A stretch of DNA of 64,000 nt from Herbiconiux oxytropis (GTDB lineage Bacteria; Actinomycetota; Actinomycetes; Actinomycetales; Microbacteriaceae). The stretch spans positions 1 to 64,000 of the forward strand of contig NZ_JANLCK010000013.1 of assembly GCF_024979315.1 (NCBI RefSeq). Direction: 5' to 3'. Shown here one piece after another: positions 1 to 8,411 of this stretch; the first letter of the stretch is position 1; each line of letters starts with the position of its first letter. The notes under the pieces were generated by a model, which had not been told where the DNA came from, did not search any database, and saw only the letters and a program-made list of their open reading frames with translations. Made by a program: the position numbers and the translations under genes.

Positions 1-80
1 CTCCCACGACGACCGCGGCGGAAGACGCCCGCGCCGCCCCGGCCGCCGCCGACGAGCGCGGCCGAGGCGGTGACCGCAGC

Positions 81-1442
81 GTGACCGGCCCCACCAGCCC
101 GTCCGGCCCCGCCCGCCCGTCCGGCCCCACCAGCCCGTCCGGCCCCACCCGCCCGTCCGGCCCCACCCGCCCGTCCGGCCCCGCCCGTCCCGGCGCATCC
201 GCGAACCCCACCGCCGAGCCCCTCCGCCGCGTCGGGGGCGCCTGGATCGCCCTCTTCGGCACGGCCTGGCTCGGCGTCTGGATGGCGCAGCTCACCCCCG
301 TGCAGCTCCTCCTCCCGCTCCAGGTCGAGGCAGAGCTCACGACCGGGCACTGGACGGACTCCGTGGTGGCCTTCGGCGTCATCTCGGCCATCGCGGGCGC
401 GTTCGCCCTCCTCACCTTCCCCCTCACGGGTGCGCTCTCCGACCGCACGACCTCCCGCTTCGGCCGCCGTCGCCCCTGGATCGCGGGCGGCACCCTGCTC
501 TTCGCCGCCTCGCTCGTGCTCCTCGGCCTGCAGCACGACCTCGTGCTCGTGGGCCTCTTCTGGAGCCTTGCCATCATCGGCTTCTGCGTGCTCTCCGCCG
601 CCCTCACGGCCCTCCTCTCCGACCAGGTCCCCGTGGGCCAGCGCGGCTTCGCCTCGAGCTTCATCTCGGCGCCCCAGGCCGTGGGCCTCATCCTCGGCGT
701 GCTGCTGGCCACGGCCCTCTTCACCGGGCAGTTCCTCGGCTACACCGCGATGGCCGTGCTCCTCGTCGCGCTCGTCGCGCCCTTCTGCCTCTGGGTTCCC
801 GACGTGCCGGTCGTCCGGGGCATCCGCCCGCCCCTCACCCTGCGCTCCCTCGTCGAGGGCTTCTGGGTGAGCCCCCTCGCGCATCCCGACTTCGGCTGGA
901 CCCTGCTCAGCCGCGTGCTCGTCAACATCGGCAACGCGCTCGGCACCACGCTCCTGCTCTACTTCCTGATGTTCGGATTGAACGATCCGAACGCGGAGGA
1001 CGACCTGCTCGTGCTCATCGTGATCTACACGGTCTTCGTGGTGCTGGCCTCGATGATCGCGGGTTCCCTCTCCGATCGCCTGGGCCGCCGCCGCGTGTTC
1101 GTGCTCGCCGCCGCCGTGCTGCAGGCCCTCGCCGCGCTGCTGCTCGCCTTCGTGCCCGACCTCACCGTCACCATGGTCGCGGCGGCCCTCCTCGGCCTCG
1201 GCTACGGCTCGTTCCTCTCGGTCGACCAGGCCCTCGCCACCCAAGTGCTCCCCGATCCCGCCTCCCGCGGAAAGGATCTCGGCATCATGAACATCGCCAC
1301 CGCCGTTCCCCAGGCAGTCGCCCCGCTCGTCGGCGCCGCCGTCGTGACCTGGCTGGGCGGCTTCACCGGCCTCTTCCTCGTCTCGGCGATCTTCGGCTTC
1401 GCGGGCGCCCTCGCCGTGTCGCGGGTGCGGAGCGTGCGATGA
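81..1442 (+). CDS. MFS transporter (sugar/GPH-like)
   Basis: Major facilitator superfamily permease, 453 aa from the GTG at 81. About twelve hydrophobic segments begin near residue 52. The loop after the third helix carries the MFS signature GALSDRTTSRFGRRRPWI, repeated in weaker form in the second half (GSLSDRLGRRR). The RRPW variant is typical of glycoside-pentoside-hexuronide-like or disaccharide permeases, so a sugar or glycoside substrate is plausible, which fits the beta-glucosidase at the end of the operon. The first 45 residues are a Gly/Pro/Ser/Thr repeat with no transport role I can name. The frame stays open to the left edge of the window with no stop and high GC3, so the true start could lie upstream. 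Its ATGA overlaps the next gene. Confidence 0.85.
   Translation: MTGPTSPSGPARPSGPTSPSGPTRPSGPTRPSGPARPGASANPTAEPLRRVGGAWIALFGTAWLGVWMAQLTPVQLLLPLQVEAELTTGHWTDSVVAFGVISAIAGAFALLTFPLTGALSDRTTSRFGRRRPWIAGGTLLFAASLVLLGLQHDLVLVGLFWSLAIIGFCVLSAALTALLSDQVPVGQRGFASSFISAPQAVGLILGVLLATALFTGQFLGYTAMAVLLVALVAPFCLWVPDVPVVRGIRPPLTLRSLVEGFWVSPLAHPDFGWTLLSRVLVNIGNALGTTLLLYFLMFGLNDPNAEDDLLVLIVIYTVFVVLASMIAGSLSDRLGRRRVFVLAAAVLQALAALLLAFVPDLTVTMVAAALLGLGYGSFLSVDQALATQVLPDPASRGKDLGIMNIATAVPQAVAPLVGAAVVTWLGGFTGLFLVSAIFGFAGALAVSRVRSVR
87..192. repeat. 18-bp tandem repeat in the MFS N-terminus
   Basis: Five near-identical 18-bp units (GGCCCCACCAGCCCGTCC and variants) plus a partial sixth, in frame, encoding the hexapeptide GPTSPS/GPARPS. 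Units differ at one or two bases, which indicates recent slippage or unequal recombination. Confidence 0.9.
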
Positions 1443-2767
1443 CGGCGACGACGGGACTCGACCTGGCCCGCGACCTCGCGCATCCGGATGCGTGGCGCGA
1501 CGAGCAGCGCTACTGGCGCGGTCTCACCGCGGCGACCGCCGACCTCGAGCCGCCGGTGGCCGTGATCGGCCTCGAGGCCCTCGTGCACAACGCGAGGTCG
1601 ATGCTTGCGCGAGCCGGGGGCAAGCCGATCCGGGTGGCGAGCAAGTCGGTGCGGGTGCGGGCCGTTCAGGATGCGGTGCTCGCGCTGCCGGGATACGCCG
1701 GCATCCTCGCCTACACACTCCCCGAGGCGCTGTGGCTCGCCGAGCGGGCGAGGACCGCCGCCGACGACCCGGCCGGCCGCGCGCCCGCGTCCTCGCATCC
1801 GTTCGACGTCGTGGTGGGCTACCCCACGGTCGACCGTGCAGCGCTCCGGGCCCTCGCCGCCGACGAGCACCTGGCCTCGACGATCACGCTCATGGTCGAC
1901 TCGGTCGCGCACCTCGATCTCATCGAGGCGGCCCTGGCCGCGAGCGGTGTTCCGGCCGGTGCCCGCCCCGCTCTCAGGGTGGCGATCGAGCTGGACTCGG
2001 CCTACACCGCCCCGGCCCTCGGCCGCCTCGGCGTCTGGCGCTCGCCCGTCGCCACCGTCGACGACGCGATCGCCCTCGCCCGTGAGATCGTGCGGCGAAC
2101 CGGATTCGACCTCGTGGGCCTGATGGCCTACGAGTCGCAGATCGCCGGCGTCGGCAACCGCCCCACCGGCAACCCGATCGCCCGCCGCGCGATGGCGCGC
2201 GCGATCGACCTCATGCAGAAGGGCTCGATCGCCGAGCTCGCCGGCCGTCGCGGCGAGGTGGTGGCGGCGGTGCGGTCGCTCGCGCCGCTGGAGTTCGTGA
2301 ACGGCGGCGGCACGGGCTCGCTCGAGTCGACGGGCGCCGACGCCTCGGTCACCGAGATCGCCGCGGGCTCGGGCCTCCTGGGCGGGCACCTCTTCGACAC
2401 CTACTCCCGGTTCCGCCCCGCCCCCGCCGCGGCGTTCGCGCTGCCGGTCGTGCGGAAGCCCCGGCCTGACATGGCGACGCTCCTCGGCGGGGGGTGGATC
2501 GCCTCCGGCCCGCCGGCACCCGACCGGCTGCCCGAGATCGTCTGGCCGAAGGGCACCACGATGCAGGCCCGCGAGATGGCGGGCGAGGTGCAGACCCCGC
2601 TCTCCGGGCGCGGTGCGGCGGGACTCCGAGCGGGCGACCGGGTGTGGCTGCGGCACACGAAGTCGGGCGAGCTCTCGGAACACGTGAACGAGTTCGCCGT
2701 GGTGGAGGACGGTGCCGTGGTCGACGTCGTGCCGACCTATCGCGGCGAGGGGCAGGCCTTCCTGTGA
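1439..2767 (+). CDS. PLP-dependent amino acid deaminase/aldolase-like protein
   Basis: Alanine-racemase-fold (type III PLP) protein of the D-threonine aldolase / D-serine dehydratase-like group, 442 aa. The N-terminal barrel holds the expected PLP lysine in RVASKSVR (K69). The C-terminal beta domain ends with the HTKSGELSEHVNEF stretch, where these enzymes place metal-binding residues. Family members cleave or deaminate beta-hydroxy-D-amino acids; the real substrate is unknown. Its start overlaps the MFS stop by four bases and its stop overlaps the following oxidase start, so the four genes are almost certainly one transcript with coupled translation. Confidence 0.8.
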   Translation: MTATTGLDLARDLAHPDAWRDEQRYWRGLTAATADLEPPVAVIGLEALVHNARSMLARAGGKPIRVASKSVRVRAVQDAVLALPGYAGILAYTLPEALWLAERARTAADDPAGRAPASSHPFDVVVGYPTVDRAALRALAADEHLASTITLMVDSVAHLDLIEAALAASGVPAGARPALRVAIELDSAYTAPALGRLGVWRSPVATVDDAIALAREIVRRTGFDLVGLMAYESQIAGVGNRPTGNPIARRAMARAIDLMQKGSIAELAGRRGEVVAAVRSLAPLEFVNGGGTGSLESTGADASVTEIAAGSGLLGGHLFDTYSRFRPAPAAAFALPVVRKPRPDMATLLGGGWIASGPPAPDRLPEIVWPKGTTMQAREMAGEVQTPLSGRGAAGLRAGDRVWLRHTKSGELSEHVNEFAVVEDGAVVDVVPTYRGEGQAFL

Positions 2768-4077
2768 CGGCGGCCAACGGGGTGTGGCGCAACTGGGCGC
2801 GCACCGAGACGGTCAAACCGGCGCGGGTCGAGCGCCCGGCGAGCATCGGCGCCGTGCAGCGCGCCGTCACCGCCGCCGCGCGTGCCGGGCTCCGGGTGAA
2901 GGCCGTCGGCGCCGGCCACAGCTTCACGGGCATCGCCGTGGCCACGGGCGTGCTGCTCGAGCTCGACGACCTCAGCGGGATCGTGGCGGTCGACCGCGAG
3001 CGCGGGCGGGTGACGCTGCTGGGCGGCACCCGGCTGCACCAGCTGCCGCAGTTGCTGCGGCCCTACGAGCTCGCCCTCGCGAACATGGGCGACATCGACC
3101 GGCAGTCCATCGCGGGCGCGATCTCCACCGGCACCCACGGCACGGGGGCGCGTTTCGGCGGCATCGCCACGCAAGTGGTGGGAGTGACCCTCGTGACGGC
3201 TGAGGGCGAGCTCCGCCGCATCGACGAGCAGAACGAACCAGAGCTCCTGCCGGCCGTGGCCCTCTCGCTCGGCGCCCTCGGGGTGATCGTGGAGGTCACC
3301 CTGCAGTGCGTGCCCGCCTTCGCGCTCGCCGCGGTCGAGGAGCAGGAATCGCTCGACGACGTGCTGGCGCACCTGACCGACAGGCACGCCGCCGCCGACC
3401 ACTTCGAGTTCTACTGGTTCCCCGGCACCCGGAGCGCCGCCACCAAGACGAACACGCGCCTTCCGGCCGACACGCCGCTGGCGCCGCTCGGGCGAGGCCG
3501 GGCCTTTCTCGACGACACGCTCATGGCCAACGGCCTCTACCGGGTGACCTGCGCCGCCGGGAGCGCCGTGCCGGCCGTCGTGCCCCGCGTCAACGCCCTC
3601 GCCGAGCGGCTCTGGTCGAACCGCCGCTTCACCGACCACTCGCACCGCGTGTTCACGACCTCCCGCACGGTGCGCTTCCGCGAGCAGGAGTACGCGCTGC
3701 CGGCCGACGCCGTGCCCGAGGCGCTCCGCGCGGTCGACGCCCTCATCACCGAGCGCGGCTGGCGCATCTCGTTCCCCGTGGAGGTGCGCTCGGCCGCCGC
3801 CGACGATCTGTGGCTCTCGACCGCTTCGGGGCGCGAGACCGGCTACATCGCCGTGCACCGGTACCATCGCGAAGACCACACCGAGTACTTCGAAGCCGTC
3901 GAGGAGATCATGGACAGGCACCACGGCCGGCCCCACTGGGGCAAGCTGCACGGCAAGTCGGCCGGGCAGCTGGGGGAGCTGTACCCACGGCACGGCGAGT
4001 TCGTCGCCCTCCGTGACGCCGCCGATCCGGAGCGGCTGTTCACCAACGCCTACCTCGACCGCGTGCTGGGGGAGTGA
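2764..4077 (+). CDS. FAD-linked D-arabinono-1,4-lactone/alditol oxidase family protein
   Basis: 437 aa, starting at the GTG that overlaps the previous TGA; the longer open frame upstream lies inside the aldolase gene and is rejected. The N-terminal FAD_binding_4 domain has VGAGHSFTGIAV, where the histidine (H52) aligns with the residue that binds FAD covalently in gulonolactone and alditol oxidases, followed by GDIDRQSIAGAISTGTHGTG. The C-terminal half matches the ALO domain and ends with the HWGKLH motif typical of it. It probably oxidises a polyol or aldonolactone with O2 as acceptor. Its place between a deaminase/aldolase and a glucosidase suggests a sugar-derivative pathway rather than vitamin C synthesis. 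Confidence 0.82.
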   Translation: MTAANGVWRNWARTETVKPARVERPASIGAVQRAVTAAARAGLRVKAVGAGHSFTGIAVATGVLLELDDLSGIVAVDRERGRVTLLGGTRLHQLPQLLRPYELALANMGDIDRQSIAGAISTGTHGTGARFGGIATQVVGVTLVTAEGELRRIDEQNEPELLPAVALSLGALGVIVEVTLQCVPAFALAAVEEQESLDDVLAHLTDRHAAADHFEFYWFPGTRSAATKTNTRLPADTPLAPLGRGRAFLDDTLMANGLYRVTCAAGSAVPAVVPRVNALAERLWSNRRFTDHSHRVFTTSRTVRFREQEYALPADAVPEALRAVDALITERGWRISFPVEVRSAAADDLWLSTASGRETGYIAVHRYHREDHTEYFEAVEEIMDRHHGRPHWGKLHGKSAGQLGELYPRHGEFVALRDAADPERLFTNAYLDRVLGE

Positions 4078-5516
4078 GCGTGCGATCACCCGAGGAGCGC
4101 CGCGAGTTCGCCCGCGACCTGGCCGGCCGACTGCCCGAGGGCTTCGTGCTCGGCACGGCCACGAGCGCCTTCCAGATCGAGGGCGCCACCCACGAGGGCG
4201 GCCGGGGCGAGTCGGTGTGGGATGCGTTCACCAATCAGCGGGGCCGCATCCTCGACGGCTCGACGGCCGATCGGGCGGCGGACCACCTGCACCGCTACAC
4301 GGAGGACGTCGAGCTGCTGCGCGACCTCGGCGCCGACGCCTATCGCTTCTCGTTCTCGTGGCCGAGGCTGCAGCCCGAGGGAAAGGGCGCCCTCCGCCAG
4401 GAGGGGCTCGACGTCTACCGCCGCCTGCTCGACGCGCTCGACGGCGCCGGCGTGCAGAGCTTCGCCACCCTGTTCCACTGGGACACCCCGACGGCCCTGC
4501 CCGGCGGCTGGTTCAACCGCGACACCGCCCTCCGCTTCGGCGACCTCGCATTCGCGCTGGGGGAGGAGTTCGGCGACCGCATCGGTCACTGGGCCACGGT
4601 CAACGAGCCCGCCACCGTCACCCTCCAGGGCCACGCACTCGGCGTGCACGCGCCAGGGGCCACGCGCCTGTTCGACGCACTCCCTGCCGCCCATCACCTG
4701 CTCCTCGGCCACGGTGTGGCCGTGCAGGCTCTCCGGGCGGCGGATGTGCGGGGCGGGGTCGGCATCGTCAACGTGCACTCCCCGGTCGTGCCGGCCACGG
4801 CCGACGAGCCCGACGTCGTCTTCGCGGGACTGTTCGACCTGCTGCACAACCGCATCTTCACCGATCCGGTGCTGCTCGGGCACTACCCGGAGCCGCCCGA
4901 GGGCTTCGCTCCGCTCTTCGACGCGCTCACCGAAGCCGACCCGGCCGACCTCGCGATCATCGCGCAACCGCTCGACTTCTTCGGCCTCAACTACTACATG
5001 CCCACCCGGATCGCGGCCGGCTCGGGCGGGTCGTCGACCCCCGACGGCGAGTCGCCCGCCATGGCGAAGCTGCCGTTCCACCTCGCGCCCTGGCCCGAGT
5101 TCGACCGCACGGGCTTCGGCTGGCCCATCGCGCCCGAGTTCCTCGGCACAGCGCTCGACGAGCTCGCCGAGCGGTACGGATCGCTGCTGCCGCCGGTCTA
5201 CATCACCGAGAACGGAGCGAGCTTCCCCGACCTCGTGGAGCTCGCGGAGGACGACGGCACCCCCTTCGTGGCCGACGGGCGCCGGATCGACTACCTGGCC
5301 GAGCACCTCGACGCCGCGATCCGGGCCGTGACCGGCGGGGGCGCGGCATCCGCGATCGACCTGAGGGGTTACTTCGCCTGGTCGCTGCTCGACAATTTCG
5401 AGTGGGCAGCCGGCTACACACAGCGGTTCGGGCTCGTGCACGTCGACTTCGACGAGTTCACTCGCACGCCGAAGGACTCGTACCGCTGGTTCCGGCTGCT
5501 CGCCGAGTCCCGGTAG
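4074..5516 (+). CDS. Glycoside hydrolase family 1 beta-glucosidase
   Basis: 480 aa, the usual size of bacterial GH1 enzymes. N-terminal FVLGTATSAFQIEGA is the family signature. The acid/base glutamate lies in the TVNEP motif (E178) and the nucleophile in YITENG (E379); the DNFEWAAGY substrate-binding segment follows near the C-terminus. No signal peptide, so it acts in the cytosol on glycosides imported as such, presumably by the MFS carrier of the same operon. The GTG start overlaps the previous TGA. It could prefer beta-glucosides, galactosides or fucosides; specificity cannot be read from sequence alone. Confidence 0.93.
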   Translation: MSVRSPEERREFARDLAGRLPEGFVLGTATSAFQIEGATHEGGRGESVWDAFTNQRGRILDGSTADRAADHLHRYTEDVELLRDLGADAYRFSFSWPRLQPEGKGALRQEGLDVYRRLLDALDGAGVQSFATLFHWDTPTALPGGWFNRDTALRFGDLAFALGEEFGDRIGHWATVNEPATVTLQGHALGVHAPGATRLFDALPAAHHLLLGHGVAVQALRAADVRGGVGIVNVHSPVVPATADEPDVVFAGLFDLLHNRIFTDPVLLGHYPEPPEGFAPLFDALTEADPADLAIIAQPLDFFGLNYYMPTRIAAGSGGSSTPDGESPAMAKLPFHLAPWPEFDRTGFGWPIAPEFLGTALDELAERYGSLLPPVYITENGASFPDLVELAEDDGTPFVADGRRIDYLAEHLDAAIRAVTGGGAASAIDLRGYFAWSLLDNFEWAAGYTQRFGLVHVDFDEFTRTPKDSYRWFRLLAESR

Positions 5517-5561
5517 CTGGGAGAGCACCCCGCGGCCCCTGAACGACAGCCGTCGGCTCGC

Positions 5562-5567
5562 TATACT
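5562..5567 (+). promoter_or_regulatory. -10 box for leaderless lemA transcript
   Basis: TATACT lies seven bases before the ATG at 5575, placing the predicted transcription start on or next to the start codon. Confidence 0.6.
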
Positions 5568-5574
5568 CGGGGCC

Positions 5575-6141
5575 ATGGAATGGCTGATCCCGGTACTCAT
5601 CGTCGTCGCGCTCGTCGTCATCGTCGGCATCTACCTGTGGGCGACCTACAACTCTCTGGTCTCGCTGAAGGTGCGGGTCGACGAGGCGTGGAGCGACATC
5701 ACGGTGCAGCTGAAGCGCCGGGCCGATCTGCTGCCGAACCTGATCGAATCGGTCAAGGGTTACGCTGCGCACGAGAAGGCCGTCTTCGAGAACGTCACGA
5801 AGGCCCGCGCCGAGACCCTCGGCGCCCAGGGCCCGGCGGAGGCCTCGCTGGCCGAGAACCACATGCAGCAGGCGCTGAAGAGCATCTTCGCCGTGGCGGA
5901 GGCCTACCCGCAGCTCCAGGCCAGCCAGAACTTCCTGCAGCTGCAGGCCGAGATCGTCGACACCGAGGACAAGGTGCAGGCGTCGCGCCGCTTCTACAAC
6001 GGCGGCGTGCGCGAGCTCAACACCAAGATCCAGCAGTTCCCCAACAACGTCTTCGCGCGCCGCCTCGGCTTCGCCGAGCGCGAGTTCTTCGAGGTCTCCG
6101 ATGTGGCGGCCATCGCCGAGCCGCCTCGCGTGCAGTTCTAG
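5575..6141 (+). CDS. lemA: LemA family protein
   Basis: 188 aa, typical LemA length. One N-terminal membrane helix (about residues 3-24, ending IYLWATYNSLV) is followed by an all-helical domain with the LemA signature VDEAWSDITVQLKRRADLLP and a C-terminal RRFYNGGVRELNTKIQQFP segment. Function is not well defined; LemA proteins often sit next to M48 peptidases, as here (the protease starts nine bases downstream). Probably one leaderless transcript covers both. Confidence 0.93.
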   Translation: MEWLIPVLIVVALVVIVGIYLWATYNSLVSLKVRVDEAWSDITVQLKRRADLLPNLIESVKGYAAHEKAVFENVTKARAETLGAQGPAEASLAENHMQQALKSIFAVAEAYPQLQASQNFLQLQAEIVDTEDKVQASRRFYNGGVRELNTKIQQFPNNVFARRLGFAEREFFEVSDVAAIAEPPRVQF

Positions 6142-6150
6142 AACCGGTCC

Positions 6151-7023
6151 ATGTATCGCGCCATAGCCAAGAACAAGCGCAACACGGTCTTCATCATCGC
6201 GCTGTTCCTGCTGATCATCGGCGGGCTCGGCTGGCTCGCCGGCTACATCTACGGCAACCTCACGATCGTCGTCGTCACCCTCGTGGTCGCGGCCGTCTAT
6301 GCGCTCATCCAGTACTTCGCCGCGAGCGGTCAGGCGCTCGCCATGAGCGGCGCCCGGCAGATCGAGAAGCGCGACAACCCGCGGCTCTACCGCGTGGTGG
6401 AGAACCTCACGATCGCCACGGGCATGCCGATGCCCAAGGTCTATATCGTCGACGACCCGGCGCCGAACGCGTTCGCGACCGGGCGCGACCCCGAGCACGC
6501 CGTCGTGGCCGCCACCACCGGGCTCCTCGCCATCCTGGACGACGCGGAGCTCGAGGGGGTCATGGCGCACGAGCTCGGCCACGTCAAGAACTACGACATC
6601 CGGGTCTCGATGATCGTGTTCGGGCTCGTGGTGGCCGTGGGCTTCGTGGCCGACATGCTCCTGCGGCTCACCCTCTTCGGCCGCGGCAACAACAACTCCA
6701 ACCCGATCATGATGATCTTCGGCCTCGTGGCCCTGCTCATCGCACCGCTCATCGCCACCGCGGTGCAGCTCGCCGTCTCCCGCCAGCGCGAGTACCTCGC
6801 GGATGCCACGGGCGCCATGACCACGCGGCACCCGGATGCGCTCGCGAGCGCCCTCGAGAAGCTCGCCGTCTATGGCCGCCCCATGCTCCGCCAGTCGTCG
6901 TCGATGTCGCACATGTGGATCTCCGACCCCATGAAGCCCGGCTTCATGGACAAGCTCTTCGCCACGCACCCGCCGCTGCCGGAGCGCATCGAGCGGCTGC
7001 GCACGATGGGTGGGGGATTTTAG
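6151..7023 (+). CDS. M48 family (HtpX-like) membrane metalloprotease
   Basis: 290 aa. Two N-terminal membrane helices (about residues 12-55) precede the catalytic domain with the zinc motif HELGH (H140, E141, H144) and the third ligand in REYLADATGA (E214); two more hydrophobic segments lie between them. This is the HtpX architecture, a zinc endopeptidase that degrades damaged membrane proteins with its active site facing the cytosol. It follows lemA by nine bases. Its TAG stop overlaps the stop of the convergent YcaQ-like gene by four bases, so there is no room for a separate terminator. Confidence 0.92.
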   Translation: MYRAIAKNKRNTVFIIALFLLIIGGLGWLAGYIYGNLTIVVVTLVVAAVYALIQYFAASGQALAMSGARQIEKRDNPRLYRVVENLTIATGMPMPKVYIVDDPAPNAFATGRDPEHAVVAATTGLLAILDDAELEGVMAHELGHVKNYDIRVSMIVFGLVVAVGFVADMLLRLTLFGRGNNNSNPIMMIFGLVALLIAPLIATAVQLAVSRQREYLADATGAMTTRHPDALASALEKLAVYGRPMLRQSSSMSHMWISDPMKPGFMDKLFATHPPLPERIERLRTMGGGF

Positions 7024-8234
7024 GCGCGGGCTAGTTCTGCCGCCAGGGCGGGGGCCAGGGTGCCTCGGCCGGTGACGTGGATGTCGCCGGGGAGGTTCTG
7101 CCAGGCGGCGGCTCGGCGGAGGAGGGCCGCTATGCGGGGCACGTCGTCGGGCAGGAGGGCCGGTTCTGCCCAGGCGGACTGCACGCGGAGGACGCCGGAC
7201 TGGCGGTCGCTCTTGAGGTCGATGCGGGCCGGGAGGCGGTCGTCGATCAGCACCGGGAGCGTGTAGTAGCCGTAGACGCGCTTGGGCTCGGGCGTGTAGA
7301 TCTCGATGCGGTAGCGGAAGTCGAAGAGGCGCTCGGTGCGTGAGCGCTCCCAGACCACGGGGTCGAACGGCGAGAGCAGCGCCTCGGCCTCGATCCGGCG
7401 CGGCCGCCGTGCATCCCGGTGGAGCCACGCCGGCTTCGACCAGCCCTCCACCTCCACCGGAACGAGCTCGCCCTCCTCCACGAGCGAGAGCACCGCGGGC
7501 AGGGCGTCGACCGTCTTGAGTCGGAAGTAGTCGGCGAAGTCCTTCAGGGTTCCGATGCCGTGCGCCCTCGCCGACATCGACATCAGCTGCCGCACCGCCT
7601 CCTCCCTCGGCACCTCCACACCCAGCACCGATGCGGGCAGCACCTGCTCGGGCAGCGCGTAGACCCGCTCGAACCGCACACGGCCGGCCGAGACCACGTC
7701 GCCCACCCGGAACATCGTCTCGAGCCCGCGCTTGACCTCCGACCAGCCCCACCACGGGCCCTGGCGCCGGTTGGAGTCGTGCTCGATCTCGCTCGCGCGC
7801 ATCGGCCCCTTCGCGGCCAGTTCGGCGCGCAGCCACGGGATCATCGACGCCTCGGCGGACTCCGCGGAACCCGTCTCGGACGTGCCGGCCAGGAACCTGT
7901 CCCGGTAGTCGTTCTTCCGCCAGGCCATCAGCGGCAGCGTCTCGATCGGCAGGAACGACGCCTCGTGCGCCCAGTACTCGGTCACGCCCTTGCCGTAGGT
8001 CACGGCGTCGAGCAGCGCCTTGTCGTAGTGCCCGAGCCGGGCGAACACGGGCTGGTAGTGGCTGCGCTCGTAGACGTTCACCGAGTCGATCTGCAGCAGC
8101 GCGAGCCGGCGCAGCAGGAGGTTGAACTGGCGGGTGCCGGGACCGGAGCCGGTGCCGGCGGTCTGGCGCGCGCCGAACCCCTGTGCCGCCAGGGCGATCC
8201 GCCGCGCCCGTGCCGCTGAAATCGTGTCGACCAT
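7020..8234 (-). CDS. YcaQ-like winged-helix DNA glycosylase family protein
   Basis: 404 aa from the ATG at 8234 (MVDTISAARARRIALAAQGF), preferred over a start 51 bases upstream because alignable family sequence begins here. It matches the HTH_42/YcaQ superfamily: early LLLRRLALLQIDSVNVYERSHYQPVFARLG segment, then EYWAHEASFLPIE and a C-terminal winged-helix region. Characterised relatives (E. coli YcaQ, Streptomyces AlkX-type enzymes) unhook interstrand crosslinks and excise bulky lesions. No partner genes lie nearby; it is convergent with the protease gene and divergent from the ABC importer. Confidence 0.85.
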   Translation of the reverse strand: MVDTISAARARRIALAAQGFGARQTAGTGSGPGTRQFNLLLRRLALLQIDSVNVYERSHYQPVFARLGHYDKALLDAVTYGKGVTEYWAHEASFLPIETLPLMAWRKNDYRDRFLAGTSETGSAESAEASMIPWLRAELAAKGPMRASEIEHDSNRRQGPWWGWSEVKRGLETMFRVGDVVSAGRVRFERVYALPEQVLPASVLGVEVPREEAVRQLMSMSARAHGIGTLKDFADYFRLKTVDALPAVLSLVEEGELVPVEVEGWSKPAWLHRDARRPRRIEAEALLSPFDPVVWERSRTERLFDFRYRIEIYTPEPKRVYGYYTLPVLIDDRLPARIDLKSDRQSGVLRVQSAWAEPALLPDDVPRIAALLRRAAAWQNLPGDIHVTGRGTLAPALAAELARA

Positions 8235-8279
8235 GGCTCCAGACCCTACCCGGCGCCCCCGACATCCTCGACACCGCTC

Positions 8280-8334
8280 GTTCACACCCGGTTCACGGTG
8301 GCGACGGCCGGGCGACCCCCGCGCTCCTTAGCCT
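8280..8334 (+). promoter_or_regulatory. PHO-box-like direct repeat and -10 box before an ABC importer
   Basis: Two adjacent 11-bp units, GTTCACACCCG (8280-8290) and GTTCACGGTGG (8291-8301), match the GTTCAC-led direct-repeat design of actinobacterial PhoP boxes. A TAGCCT -10 candidate follows at 8329-8334, which puts the repeats just upstream of the -35 position, as for an activator site. No other copy of this repeat was noticed in the window. Confidence 0.6.
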
Positions 8335-8411
8335 GCAGAGGTCGGCGCCCCGGCATCGCAACAGCCCGCTCACAGCGCGGGCGGCCGGTGGCCGACATCC
8401 TGGAGGATCAC

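Noticed and set aside
1-80. Possible separate upstream gene ending at the TGA at 71-73 or 82-84
   Set aside because: Only about 25 codons are visible and the MFS frame itself is open with good GC3 to the window edge, so I cannot decide; not reported as a gene.
5458-8274. Open frame of 938 codons on the minus strand, and similar long ones (51039-52871, 56334-58031, 61729-63279)
   Set aside because: They lie opposite clearly identified genes. In DNA this rich in G+C, antisense frames stay open by chance. Their translations are Arg/Val/Glu/Asp-rich with no domain motif, and codon bias belongs to the other strand.
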